The position numbers and the translations under genes were made by a program. Shown here piece after piece: positions 42,632 to 52,013 of a DNA stretch of 64,000 bases; the stretch's first letter is position 1; the number at the start of each line of letters is the position of its first letter. The notes under the pieces were generated by a model. The model had not been told where the DNA came from. It worked only from the letters and a program-made list of their open reading frames with translations, and did no database searches. The stretch spans positions 1-64,000 of the forward strand of contig UQST01000003.1 in assembly GCA_900543815.1 (NCBI GenBank). Direction: 5' to 3'. This stretch comes from an uncultured Prevotellaceae bacterium (GTDB taxonomy: Bacteria > Bacteroidota > Bacteroidia > Bacteroidales > Bacteroidaceae).

Positions 42632-43603
42632 ATGGACAAACTGAAACCCTACGTTATCGGTGTGGACCTGGGAGGTACCAACACCGTATTCGGAATTGTA
42701 AGCGCACGCGGCGAGGTGATTGCGCAGGACTCTATCAAGACCAAGCAGCACAAGACCGCCGCAGAGTTTGTAGAGGCAGGGCTCGCTTGCCTGCGTCCCC
42801 TGGTGACCCAGGTGGGCGGCATCGAGCAGATACAGGGCATGGGCATCGGCGCTCCTAACGGCAACTATTACAACGGCACCATCGAGTTCGCCCCCAACCT
42901 TCCCTGGGCACACGATGGCGTGATACCCTTGGCACAGCTCTTCTCTGACGCTTTGGGCATTCCCGTGAAGCTGACCAACGATGCCAACGCAGCTGCCATG
43001 GGCGAGATGACCTACGGCGCAGCACGCGGCATGAAGAACTTCATCGTCATCACCCTGGGCACAGGTGTAGGCTCAGGCATCGTGATCAACGGCCAGGTTG
43101 TGTATGGCTGCGACGGTTTCGCCGGTGAGTTGGGCCACGTGATCATGGACCGCCGCCCCGATGCCCGTCCCTGCGGATGCGGCCGCAAGGGTTGCCTGGA
43201 GGCATACTGCTCTGCCAGCGGTGTGGCCCGCACAGCCCGCGAGATACTGCAGACCACCGACCGCCCATCGCTGCTCCGCGAGAAGCCACTCGATGAGATA
43301 GAGTCTCTGGACGTGTCCATCGCTGCCGACAAGGGCGACGAGGTGGCCCAGGAAATCTTTGAATTCACCGGCAAGATGCTGGGCGAGGCATGTGCCGACT
43401 TCGCAGCATTCTCTTCTCCCGAGGCTTTCATCTTCTTCGGAGGCCTCTGCAAGGCCGGCGACCTCATCATGAGCCCCATCAAGGCTTCCTATGACGCTTC
43501 GGTGCTGAAGATCTTCAAGGGCAAGCCCAAGTTCCTGGTGAGCAGTCTGATGAACGCCAACGCCGCCGTGCTGGGCGCAAGCGCACTCGGTTGGGAGGAC
43601 TAA
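42632..43603 (+). CDS. ROK-family glucokinase
   Basis: The 323-residue sugar kinase has the phosphate-binding start VIGVDLGGTNTVFG, the sugar-binding NDANAAAMGE with catalytic aspartate, and the ROK zinc motif PCGCGRKGCLEAY near residue 188 with the upstream histidine in GELGHV. Glucose is the likely substrate by family, but N-acetyl sugars are possible. The upstream in-frame start at 42566 lies before the -7 box and is rejected. Confidence 0.92.
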   Translation: MDKLKPYVIGVDLGGTNTVFGIVSARGEVIAQDSIKTKQHKTAAEFVEAGLACLRPLVTQVGGIEQIQGMGIGAPNGNYYNGTIEFAPNLPWAHDGVIPLAQLFSDALGIPVKLTNDANAAAMGEMTYGAARGMKNFIVITLGTGVGSGIVINGQVVYGCDGFAGELGHVIMDRRPDARPCGCGRKGCLEAYCSASGVARTAREILQTTDRPSLLREKPLDEIESLDVSIAADKGDEVAQEIFEFTGKMLGEACADFAAFSSPEAFIFFGGLCKAGDLIMSPIKASYDASVLKIFKGKPKFLVSSLMNANAAVLGASALGWED

Positions 43604-43659
43604 GCAGGCCACTCACAGCCGCCCGGCACACACCGGGCCAGGCACACCAATCTCTCTGG

Positions 43660-43696
43660 CAGGGCAGACCACACATCAAAAGTGGCCTGCCCTGTC
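43660..43696 (+). terminator. Possible terminator of the ROK kinase gene
   Basis: GGGCAG-A-CCAC and GTGG-C-CTGCCC arms pair around a 9-nt loop. No strong U-tract follows. Confidence 0.5.
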
Positions 43697-43751
43697 TTGC
43701 TTCATGCCCACCGGTGAGGAGCATGCAGACGAATGCACATGGTGGCTTTTA

Positions 43752-44060
43752 GGGATAAAAAGAGAAAGAACGAGCGCCCGGCCGCCTTCTTCAAGGGCGA
43801 GAGAGGAGGCCGTGGAGGCGCCTGACAACTTTTTTCAAAAGGAAGAAACGAGCGGAGAAGGTGCCTGGACTGTTTTATTCGAAAGGAAGAAACGGACGAA
43901 GAGGATGCTTGGGCCGCTTTTTCCAAAAGGAAGAAACGAGAGGAGAGGGTGCCTGGACTATCCCACCAAAAAGGATTGAAAGGGATGGAGGGCTGCGCTT
44001 GAGGGATTTCTCCAAGGAAGCAGAAGCAAGCGCATGATGCGCTCAAAAACTTTTCCCGAG
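43752..44060. repeat. Tandem array, 44-bp period, about 7 units
   Basis: Units begin near 43752, 43796, 43841, 43885, 43929, 43973 and 44017. Each has a purine-rich half (GGAAGAAACGAGCGGAGAAG) and a half reading about GCCTGGAC...TTTTTCCAAAA. The central three are exactly 44 bp. The array lies between the ROK kinase and purL and does not code. Confidence 0.85.
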
Positions 44061-44099
44061 CCTGCCAGGCACTTCGCCCAAACTAGTGCCTCTGGAAAA

Positions 44100-44177
44100 G
44101 CAGGGCGCTGCACAGGACATCGCAGCGCACTGCATCGGCCCACGCAGGGCGCTGCGTAGGGCATCGCACCGCGGTGC
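44100..44177. repeat. 78-bp four-dyad element, copy 7
   Basis: Dyads begin at 44100, 44122, 44144 and 44166 (GCAGGGCGCTGC, GCAGCGCACTGC, GCAGGGCGCTGC, GCACCGCGGTGC). The left flank is GGAAAA. It follows the 44-bp array after about 40 bp and precedes the purL promoter. Confidence 0.9.
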
Positions 44178-44234
44178 GTTCAACCTTTTTCACTTTTCAC
44201 TTACGTGAAGCATGACTTTTCACTTAAAAATAAG

Positions 44235-44242
44235 TACCTTTG
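44235..44242 (+). promoter_or_regulatory. -7 element (TACCTTTG) for purL
   Basis: TACCTTTG lies 92 bp upstream of the ATG. CTTTTCACTT occurs twice just upstream of it, near 44192-44225. I saw no purine riboswitch. Confidence 0.65.
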
Positions 44243-44334
44243 CGCAGGATTAGGAAGGAGGGCGCCGACTGCCCTCCAGACTGGCGCAGGACACGCGCGA
44301 ACAAGGAAAAGTAGTTCACACACATACACACAAC

Positions 44335-47300
44335 ATGAGAGTAACCTTTTTCAAGACTCCACAGAGGAGCATCATCGCCACAGAGAGCACCAAGCCCCTG
44401 AGCGCAGAAGACACAGAGAAACTTTGCTGGCTCTACGGTGGAGCAGAGGCACTGACGGAGGAGGCCCTCGGCGGGCACTTCGTTGGACCACGACGCGAGA
44501 TGGTGACCCCCTGGAGCACCAATGCGGTGGAAATCACCCAGAACATGGCCATCACAGGTGTGACACGCATAGAGGAGTACTTCCCCGTGCAGGACGAGAA
44601 CGCCGACCACGACCCTATGCTGCAGCGCCTATACGCAGGCCTCGACCAGACGGTGTTCACTACCAACATCCAGCCAGCGCCCATCATGATGATTGATGAC
44701 CTGGAGACCTACAACGAGCAGGAGGGTCTGGCCCTCTCGGCAGAGGAAATCGAGTACCTGCACGGCGTGGAGAAGCAGTTGGGACGCAAGCTCACCGACA
44801 GCGAGGTGTTCGGCTTCGCACAGATCAACAGCGAGCACTGCCGGCACAAGATCTTCGGTGGCACGTTCATCATAGACGGCGAGGAGAAGGAGAGTTCTCT
44901 CTTCCAGATGATCAAGAAGACCACTCAGGAGAACCCCCACTGCATCCTCTCGGCCTACAAGGACAACGTGGCATTTGCACAGGGCCCCGTAGTGGAGCAG
45001 TTCGCACCCGCCAACCACGAGACGAGCGACTACTTCGTGATACGCGACATCGAGAGTGTCATCAGCATCAAGGCCGAGACACACAACTTCCCCACCACCG
45101 TGGAACCCTTCAACGGAGCCAGCACAGGCACAGGCGGAGAGATACGCGACCGCATGGGCGGCGGCACAGGTTCATGGCCCATAGCAGGCACAGCCGTGTA
45201 TATGACCTCCTACCCACGCACCGACAGCGAGGAGCACCCATGGGAGAAGCAGATGGAACCGCGTCCCTGGCTCTACCAGACTCCACAACAGATACTCACC
45301 AAGGCATCAAACGGCGCCAGTGACTTCGGCAACAAGTTCGGCCAGCCGCTCATCTGCGGTTCGGTACTCACCTTCGAGCACCAGGAAGGCCAGGAGAAGT
45401 ATGCCTATGACAAGGTGGTGATGCTGGCCGGTGGCGTGGGCTACGGCACACGTCGCGACTGCCTGAAGGGCACACCGCAGAAGGGCAACAAGGTGGTAGT
45501 GGTAGGCGGAGACAACTACCGCATCGGACTGGGCGGCGGCTCGGTGTCAAGCGTGGAGACCGGCCGCTACAGCAGTGGAATCGAGCTCAACGCCGTGCAG
45601 CGCGCCAATCCCGAGATGCAGAAGCGTGCCTACAACCTCATACGCTCACTCTGCGAGGAGGAGGTGAATCCCGTGGTGAGCATCCACGACCACGGCAGCG
45701 CCGGACATGTCAACTGCCTGAGCGAGCTGGTGGAGGACTGCGGAGGACTCATCCACATGGACAAGCTGCCCATAGGCGACCACACTCTCTCGGCCAAGGA
45801 AATCATTGCCAACGAGAGCCAGGAGCGCATGGGTCTGCTCATCGACGAGCATCACATCGACCACGTCAACCGCATTGCTGAGCGTGAGCGCGCCCCTCTC
45901 TACGTGGTGGGAGAGACCACCGGCGATGCACACTTCGCCTTTGAGCAGGCCGACGGCAAGCGTCCCTTTGACCTGGAGGTAAGCCAGATGTTCGGCCATT
46001 CGCCCAAGACCATCATGCGCGACAGCACCGTGGAGCGCACCTATGCCCCCGTGCAATACACGCCCGGCGACATCGAAGAGAAGGTGAAGCAGGTGCTCAG
46101 GCTGGAGGCTGTGGCCTGCAAGGACTGGCTCACCAACAAGGTGGACCGCTCGGTGACCGGTAAGGTGGCACGCCAGCAGTGCCAGGGCGAACTGCAATTG
46201 CCTCTTTCCGACTGCGGCGTGGTGGCTCTCGACTACCGCGGAACGCACGGCATAGCCACAGCCCTGGGCCATGCACCGCAGGCCGCACTGGCCGATGCCG
46301 AAGCCGGCTCTGTGCTGGCAGTGGCCGAGGCACTGACCAACATCGTGTGGGCACCGCTCACCGAGGGACTCGACAGCGTCAGTCTGTCGGCCAACTGGAT
46401 GTGGCCCTGCCGCGCACAAGAGGGCGAGGACGCACGACTCTACAAGGCTGTGCAGGCCCTCTCAGAGTTCTGCCTGAAGCTGCAGATCAACGTGCCCACC
46501 GGCAAGGACAGCCTGAGCATGACACAGAAATACCCCAGCGGAGAGAAGATCATCTCGCCGGGAACCGTAATCGTAAGCAGTGGCGCACAGGTGAGCGACG
46601 TAAAGCGTGTGGTGAGTCCGGTGCTCCGCAACGAGAAATCCACCCTGCTGCACATCGACTTATCATTCTGTCCCTTCCGTCTGGGCGGCTCGGCGTTCGC
46701 ACAGTCACAGGGCTATATAGGCAACGAGGTACCCACGGTGCAGGATGCAGAATACTTCCGTGACGCATTCAACGCAGTGCAGACACTCGTCAACGAAGGC
46801 CTCATCCTGGCAGGACACGACATCTCTGCAGGTGGTCTCATCACTACACTGCTGGAGATGACCTTTGCCAATACCAAGGGTGGTCTCGACATACATCTCG
46901 ACAAGATGCAGGCCGATGACCTGGTGAAGATACTCTTCTCAGAAAACCCCGGCGTAGTCATCCAGGTGGCCGACAAGGACTGCTCTAAGGTGAAGAAGAT
47001 GCTCGAGGACATGGGCATCGGATACGTCAACATAGGCCACCCCTGCGAGGAGCGCACACTGAGCATCACCCGTGAGGGAGAGACCACAGTGCTCGACATC
47101 GACCGGATGAGGGCCGAGTGGTACCGCAGCAGCCACCTTATGGACACCAAGCAGACCATGCACGGAAAGGCCGAGGAGCGTGCTGCCAATATGGGCCGAC
47201 AGCCCATCCACTGGCACATGCCCGCTGCTTTCACAGGCAAGTTGAGCCGCTACGGCCTCAACCCCGACCGCAGGGAGAAGAGTGGCATACGTGCTGCCAT

Positions 47301-48060
47301 CATCCGCGAAAAGGGCACCAACGGCGAGCGCGAAATGGCATACATGCTCTATCTGGCAGGCTTCGATGTGAAGGACGTGATGATGACCGACCTGGTGAGC
47401 GGCCGTGAGACACTGGACGATGTGAACTTCATCGTATTCTGCGGCGGCTTCTCCAACAGCGACGTGCTGGGTTCTGCCAAGGGTTGGGCCGGTGCATTCC
47501 TCTACAATCCACGCGCCAAGGAGACCCTCGACCGCTTCTATGCCCGCGAGGACACCCTTTCACTGGGTGTGTGCAACGGCTGCCAGCTGATGATGGAGCT
47601 GGGTCTGGTGGGCCGCACAAGCGGCACCGCGAACGGCAGCGAGCGTCCTCACATGGAGCACAACGACTCCCACAAGTTTGAGTCAGCCTTCCTGGGCGTG
47701 GATGTCCAGCAGGGTGGCCACAGCGTTCTGCTCGACTCACTGGGCGGAAGCAGTCTGGGCCTGTGGGTGGCCCACGGCGAAGGCAAATTCGTGCTGCCCG
47801 GCCGCGAGGAGGACTACAACGTGGTGCTCAAGTATGCCTACGAGGGTTATCCTGCCAATCCCAACGGCAGCAGCTTCGGCACAGCAGGTATCGCCAGCGC
47901 CGACGGCCGCCATCTGGCCATGATGCCACACCTTGAGCGCGCCTTCCTGCCCTGGCAGTGCGCCTACTACCCTGCCGAGCGTCTCGGCTCCGACCAGGTT
48001 ACGCCCTGGATAGAAGCCTTTGTCAACGCACGCAAGTGGGTGGAGCAGCACCAGAAGTAA
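44335..48060 (+). CDS. purL: Phosphoribosylformylglycinamidine synthase, single-chain
   Basis: The 1241-residue enzyme converts FGAR to FGAM with glutamine and ATP, the fourth step of purine synthesis. It is the large fused form: a PurS-like N-terminal part, a linker with ALSAEEIEYLHGVEK, two AIRS-type ATP domains (NSEHCRHKIFGGTF; ETHNFPTTVEPFNGASTG; VSIHDHGSAGHVNCLSELVE) and a C-terminal class I glutamine amidotransferase with the nucleophile in LGVCNGCQLMMEL near residue 1081. Length and order match the gammaproteobacterial and Bacteroidetes forms. It is monocistronic. Confidence 0.97.
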   Translation: MRVTFFKTPQRSIIATESTKPLSAEDTEKLCWLYGGAEALTEEALGGHFVGPRREMVTPWSTNAVEITQNMAITGVTRIEEYFPVQDENADHDPMLQRLYAGLDQTVFTTNIQPAPIMMIDDLETYNEQEGLALSAEEIEYLHGVEKQLGRKLTDSEVFGFAQINSEHCRHKIFGGTFIIDGEEKESSLFQMIKKTTQENPHCILSAYKDNVAFAQGPVVEQFAPANHETSDYFVIRDIESVISIKAETHNFPTTVEPFNGASTGTGGEIRDRMGGGTGSWPIAGTAVYMTSYPRTDSEEHPWEKQMEPRPWLYQTPQQILTKASNGASDFGNKFGQPLICGSVLTFEHQEGQEKYAYDKVVMLAGGVGYGTRRDCLKGTPQKGNKVVVVGGDNYRIGLGGGSVSSVETGRYSSGIELNAVQRANPEMQKRAYNLIRSLCEEEVNPVVSIHDHGSAGHVNCLSELVEDCGGLIHMDKLPIGDHTLSAKEIIANESQERMGLLIDEHHIDHVNRIAERERAPLYVVGETTGDAHFAFEQADGKRPFDLEVSQMFGHSPKTIMRDSTVERTYAPVQYTPGDIEEKVKQVLRLEAVACKDWLTNKVDRSVTGKVARQQCQGELQLPLSDCGVVALDYRGTHGIATALGHAPQAALADAEAGSVLAVAEALTNIVWAPLTEGLDSVSLSANWMWPCRAQEGEDARLYKAVQALSEFCLKLQINVPTGKDSLSMTQKYPSGEKIISPGTVIVSSGAQVSDVKRVVSPVLRNEKSTLLHIDLSFCPFRLGGSAFAQSQGYIGNEVPTVQDAEYFRDAFNAVQTLVNEGLILAGHDISAGGLITTLLEMTFANTKGGLDIHLDKMQADDLVKILFSENPGVVIQVADKDCSKVKKMLEDMGIGYVNIGHPCEERTLSITREGETTVLDIDRMRAEWYRSSHLMDTKQTMHGKAEERAANMGRQPIHWHMPAAFTGKLSRYGLNPDRREKSGIRAAIIREKGTNGEREMAYMLYLAGFDVKDVMMTDLVSGRETLDDVNFIVFCGGFSNSDVLGSAKGWAGAFLYNPRAKETLDRFYAREDTLSLGVCNGCQLMMELGLVGRTSGTANGSERPHMEHNDSHKFESAFLGVDVQQGGHSVLLDSLGGSSLGLWVAHGEGKFVLPGREEDYNVVLKYAYEGYPANPNGSSFGTAGIASADGRHLAMMPHLERAFLPWQCAYYPAERLGSDQVTPWIEAFVNARKWVEQHQK

Positions 48061-48093
48061 AGCGATAGCCACACACGAGCATATCATCACAAG

Positions 48094-48125
48094 ACGGGTC
48101 ACGGGGGGCTTGCTCCCGTGACCCG
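48094..48125 (+). terminator. Terminator-like hairpin of purL
   Basis: An 11-bp perfect stem (CGGGTCACGGG / CCCGTGACCCG) with a short loop lies 34 bp after the stop. No U-tract follows. Confidence 0.6.
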
Positions 48126-48176
48126 CTCTCACAAACCATCAGCCGGCCGCCGCCGGGCGGCACTTCACACAACGTT

Positions 48177-48773
48177 ATGTACTGGGACTTATTCAGAAAC
48201 TTCTTCCACATCGGCCTATTCACCATCGGTGGCGGCTACGCCATGATTCCGCTCATACAGCAGAAGGTGGTGCAGCAGAAGCAGTGGGTGAGCGAGGAGG
48301 AGCTGGTCGATCTGATGGCCGTGGCGCAGAGCTGCCCCGGCATCTTCGCGGTCAACATCAGTATCTTCATCGGTTACAAGCTGCGCGGAGTGAAGGGCGC
48401 ACTGTGCTCCACGCTGGGAGCATGCCTGCCCTCATTCCTCATCATCCTGGCCATCGCCACACTCTTCCAGCAGTTCAAGGACAACGAGTGGGTGGCACGA
48501 TTCTTCCGCGGCATACGTCCAGCCGTGGTGGCCCTCATTGCCGCACCCGTCTTCAGAATGGCCAAATCGGCTCGCGTCACCCGACACACCATATGGATTC
48601 CCGCAGCGGCAGCCCTTCTCATCTGGCTGGCAGGCGTGAGTCCCATCTACATCATCCTGCTGGCAGGACTGGGCGGCTACGCTTACGGCCAGCTGATAAA
48701 CGACCCCGAGGACAAGGCCGACGAGAAGCCAGCCTCACCCGACAGCAATTCTCACAGCGGACAGAAAGCATAA
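48177..48773 (+). CDS. Chromate transporter, half-size (first of a pair)
   Basis: The 198-residue protein is a short-chain member of the CHR family. The CHR start FFHIGLFTIGGGYAMIPLIQ and the motif AVAQSCPGIFAVNISIFIGY are present, followed by several membrane segments and a charged tail. Short CHR proteins are usually encoded as pairs that work together, matching the gene 51 bp downstream. Chromate efflux is the family activity; the physiological anion here is not known. Confidence 0.9.
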   Translation: MYWDLFRNFFHIGLFTIGGGYAMIPLIQQKVVQQKQWVSEEELVDLMAVAQSCPGIFAVNISIFIGYKLRGVKGALCSTLGACLPSFLIILAIATLFQQFKDNEWVARFFRGIRPAVVALIAAPVFRMAKSARVTRHTIWIPAAAALLIWLAGVSPIYIILLAGLGGYAYGQLINDPEDKADEKPASPDSNSHSGQKA

Positions 48774-48824
48774 GCGATTCCTGACGCAACATTCCTACAT
48801 TCACACAAACACACCACACGCAAT

Positions 48825-49403
48825 ATGGCACTACTCTTTCTGCAACTCTTCTGGACGTTCTTCTGCATCGGACTATTCGGTTTCGGCGGCGGATATGCCA
48901 TGATATCCATGATTCAGGGCGAGGTGGTCAACCGCTACCACTGGATGACCATGGGTGAGTTTACCGACATCGTGGCCGTGAGCCAGAGCACTCCGGGTCC
49001 CATAGGAATCAACAGCGCCACCTATGTAGGCTATACGGCAGCCATGGATGCAGGGCATGAGTGGTACTGGGGACTGCTGGGAAGCGTGACAGCCACCGTG
49101 GCGGTGGTGCTGCCCAGCCTCATTCTGATGCTCATCATAAGCAAGTTCCTCATGAAGTTCAAGGACCATCCCGTGGTAGAGCATGTGTTCCAGGGACTGC
49201 GCCCCGCCGTGGTGGGTCTGTTGGCAGCCGCAGCCCTGCTGCTCATGACAGAGGAGAACTTCGGCAGCCGCAGCGAGTGCCCCTGGCAGTTCTGGATCAG
49301 TGTGGGCATCTTCCTGTTTGCCTTCATCGGCCAGCGCGTATATAAGATGGGCCCCATCCTGCTCATTGTCCTGTGCGGCCTCACAGGCATGCTGCTGCTG
49401 TAG
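48825..49403 (+). CDS. Chromate transporter, half-size (second of a pair)
   Basis: The 192-residue partner has FFCIGLFGFGGGYAMISMIQ at the N-terminus and AVSQSTPGPIGINSATYVGY, the same two motifs as the upstream protein but with the PGP form. The two should insert in opposite orientations, as reported for other short-chain pairs. They form one operon. Confidence 0.9.
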   Translation: MALLFLQLFWTFFCIGLFGFGGGYAMISMIQGEVVNRYHWMTMGEFTDIVAVSQSTPGPIGINSATYVGYTAAMDAGHEWYWGLLGSVTATVAVVLPSLILMLIISKFLMKFKDHPVVEHVFQGLRPAVVGLLAAAALLLMTEENFGSRSECPWQFWISVGIFLFAFIGQRVYKMGPILLIVLCGLTGMLLL

Positions 49404-49493
49404 TGCGCCGCGCCCACAGCCCCAAGACACCTTCCGACAACACACCTGCGCCATAGCGCGACACACTTATACTTAGTAAAACATAACCCGCAA

Positions 49494-50816
49494 ATGAACA
49501 ACCTTTATCCCACATGCAGGCTCGCCGCAGCACTTTTGCTGGCAGCTGCACCCCTACTGGCCGGTGCGCAGAAAGCGGCAACGCCCGACACGCTGCACTA
49601 CATCTCCCTGGAAGAGAAGAACCAGGGGCAATTCCTCTGGTACGGACTCAGCTCCAAGGGCTATCCGCGCCGCATACCCGCCATCACCACCACGCGTACA
49701 GGCACCCTGGTAGCAGTGGCCGACGAGCGCCCCTGCGGGGGAGACATCGGCTTCGGCGAGGTTGACCTGCTGAGCCGATACAGCACCGACAACGGACTCA
49801 CCTGGAGCACTCCCGTGTGCATAGCCGATGGAGACAACGAGGTGAAGGACTACCCCTTCTTCGGCAAAGGCTTCGGTGATGCCGCCCTGGTGGCCGACCG
49901 CGAGAGCGAAGAGGTGCTCATCATGTGTGTGAGTGGCTGTACGCCCTACCCCTATGCCACTGCCGAGAAGCACCCCTGCGTGGCACGTCTGCGCAGCCAC
50001 GACGGCGGCATGACCTGGACCAAGCCCGTAGATGTGAGCACACAGTTCTGGGGCAAGACTGGCGAGAGCATCCTCGCTGCCGCCGACAGCAGCGTGATTC
50101 CCTACGGAGGCTTCTTCGGAAGCGGACGCATCGTGCAGAGCAGACTGGTGAAGAAGGGCAAGTACTACCGTCTGTATGCCGCCATGCTGTGTAGGGGCAA
50201 AGCCATGCAGGGCGCCTATGTGGTGTATTCCGACGACTTCGGAGAGACCTGGCAACTGCTGGGCGGCGACCCAAGCATCATGCCCTGCCCCGGTAGCGAT
50301 GAGCCCAAGGTGGAGGAACTGCCCGGCGGTGACATCGTGCTGAGCGGCCGCAAATGGTATGGCCGATGGTTCAATGTGTGGCGCTTCGCATCCGACGACT
50401 TCTCACGTGGACAATGGGACAAGCCCGTGGCAAGCGACCAGGCACGGGGCGGCATCCGCGTAGGTGCCAACAGTTGCAACGGCGAAATCCTTCTGGTACC
50501 CGCCACAAACGCCCGCACCGGCAAGGACACCCACATCCTGCTGCAGAGCCTGCCCACCGGCAACGGCCGCACATGCGTGGGCATCTACTACAAGGAACTC
50601 ACGCCCGACACCCCGCACACCTCTGTGGGACTGGCCGAGGACTGGCAGCCCGGCCTGGAAATCGTCTTCTACGAATCGGCCTACAGCACCATGACGCTGC
50701 AGCATGACGGCCGCATAGGCTTCTTCCTCGAGCAGGCTCCCACCGACTACAGCCTCTTCTACCAGCCGCTGACGCTGGAGAGCATCACAGGCGGAGCCTT
50801 CCGCGTACGGCTCTGA
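49494..50816 (+). CDS. GH33 exo-alpha-sialidase, secreted
   Basis: The 440-residue enzyme releases terminal sialic acid from host glycans. It has a signal peptide (AAALLLAAAPLLAGAQ), the arginine motif RRIPAITTTR near residue 60, and Asp-box repeats STDNGLTW, SHDGGMTW and SDDFGETW marking the six-bladed propeller. The catalytic Tyr/Glu region lies further on (VVFYESAY-like; seen as IVFYESAYSTMTL). No sialic-acid catabolic gene lies beside it. It starts 90 bp after the chromate transporter pair. Confidence 0.92.
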   Translation: MNNLYPTCRLAAALLLAAAPLLAGAQKAATPDTLHYISLEEKNQGQFLWYGLSSKGYPRRIPAITTTRTGTLVAVADERPCGGDIGFGEVDLLSRYSTDNGLTWSTPVCIADGDNEVKDYPFFGKGFGDAALVADRESEEVLIMCVSGCTPYPYATAEKHPCVARLRSHDGGMTWTKPVDVSTQFWGKTGESILAAADSSVIPYGGFFGSGRIVQSRLVKKGKYYRLYAAMLCRGKAMQGAYVVYSDDFGETWQLLGGDPSIMPCPGSDEPKVEELPGGDIVLSGRKWYGRWFNVWRFASDDFSRGQWDKPVASDQARGGIRVGANSCNGEILLVPATNARTGKDTHILLQSLPTGNGRTCVGIYYKELTPDTPHTSVGLAEDWQPGLEIVFYESAYSTMTLQHDGRIGFFLEQAPTDYSLFYQPLTLESITGGAFRVRL

Positions 50817-50930
50817 CCCGCCCCCGCCTGCGCCGCACCACCAAGGCACGGCCTGCAGACAAGCCTCCCAAGGCAGCCGGAGAGCATCCCGCTCCCAAGC
50901 TCGGAGGCATCAACATACAATCCTAAGAGC

Positions 50931-50982
50931 AAGCCCTCTTCCCGCCTCCAGCATTGGACAGGCAGGAAGAGGGCTTCTTTTG
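50931..50982 (+). terminator. Intrinsic terminator downstream of the sialidase gene
   Basis: A long stem (AAGCCCTCTTCC / GGAAGAGGGCTT plus GCCT/AGGC) is followed by CTTTTGG. It lies 115 bp after the stop. The region 51155-51480 that follows the four-dyad element holds no gene or repeat that I can support. Confidence 0.75.
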
Positions 50983-51076
50983 GGGTAAAATGCGTCCTGG
51001 GGGCACCTGTCCGGCACATTCCCATTCTGCACGCAACAGCCCCTTCTCCTCAAGGGATACAGACGGGGCCCTCCAC

Positions 51077-51154
51077 GCAGCACGCTGCATGTGACTACGC
51101 AGCACGCTGCGTGAGCAATCGCAGCGCACTGCAATGGCAACTGCAGCGCGCTGC
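51077..51154. repeat. 78-bp four-dyad element, copy 8
   Basis: Dyads begin at 51077, 51099, 51121 and 51143 (GCAGCACGCTGC twice, GCAGCGCACTGC, GCAGCGCGCTGC). The right edge is GTTTTTGGG. It lies in the 732-bp gap between two converging genes. Confidence 0.93.
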
Positions 51155-51479
51155 GTTTTTGGGAGCAAAATGCTCGGGGGATTTTCAAGGCACGGAGGAG
51201 TGCTCTGTAGTCGGCGTTCCGCATCCCTACCCAGAACGGTCCGCGGCCAGATGCATCATGTTCCGCTCTTACGCAAAACCGCCCAGGGACATCTGAGAGA
51301 ACTGCTGCGCACGACTTCGTGCCTGCAAAGGGCCTTTGGGCGAGCCTGACGTACCTTTCCCCCGAGCAAGGAACGTCCTTGTGCCAAACGGTCTTCACCG
51401 CATTACCTGCCGCCAGAGCGCAGCTGGGACAGTTCTCTGCCCCACTATCTCCACTGTACAGCAACCGTCGGCATACAGC

Positions 51480-51526
51480 AAGCCCTCCTCCTGCCTCCGC
51501 TCATGGGGAGGTGGGAAGAGGGCTTC
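51480..51526 (-). terminator. Terminator-like hairpin of the DUF5606 gene
   Basis: AAGCCCTC and GAGGGCTT arms with imperfect inner pairing lie 24 bp after the stop on the minus strand. The sequence resembles the hairpin at 50931 on the other side of the gap. Confidence 0.5.
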
Positions 51527-51549
51527 CTATGGGGGCGTAGATATGCCCC

Positions 51550-51984
51550 TTATGCTTCGGGCTCAGCGGCCTCGGCGGCCTCAGGCTGCTCCTCGGAGAA
51601 GTCGGTCACGCCGTTCTCCACCAGCAGGTCATACCACTGGATGAGCTTCTTGATATCAGAGATATGCACACGCTCACGGTCATAGGTGGGGAGCACCGCT
51701 GCCATGAACTCACCCAGTTCGGCGCTGTTGGCCTTGCGGAAATCCACGCTGGCCTTGCCGCCCTGCTCCTTCTCCTTGATGCTGTTGAACACCTGACGCA
51801 GGGGTACCTCCTCGTCGTCGGTGTACATGGCAATGTCTGCCAGCGACACCACCTTATCGGTGGAGAACACGGGCATGCGCTTGGGCTTTGCCTCCAATGT
51901 CTCTACGATGAGACTGCGATTGCCATGAGATACCAGTCGGTAAAGGCCTGGCTTGCCTGAGATGGCTAAGATCTTTTTCAACAT
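51550..51984 (-). CDS. DUF5606 family protein
   Basis: The 144-residue protein begins MLKKILAISGKPGLYRLVSH and continues with SLIVETLEAKPKRMPVF, which fits my recollection of DUF5606, found in Bacteroidetes. It ends in an acidic, alanine-rich tail (EEQPEAAEAAEPEA). It is predicted to be cytoplasmic. Function is unknown. It may be transcribed with coaE, 29 bp upstream. Confidence 0.8.
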   Translation of the reverse strand: MLKKILAISGKPGLYRLVSHGNRSLIVETLEAKPKRMPVFSTDKVVSLADIAMYTDDEEVPLRQVFNSIKEKEQGGKASVDFRKANSAELGEFMAAVLPTYDRERVHISDIKKLIQWYDLLVENGVTDFSEEQPEAAEAAEPEA

Positions 51985-52013
51985 AGTTGCTTTCTTTTAT
52001 ATTCTTATTCTTG

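Noticed and set aside
43604..44334. A purine riboswitch or other aptamer in front of purL
   Set aside because: The gap is explained by the 44-bp array, a four-dyad element and a promoter; no conserved aptamer core was recognised.
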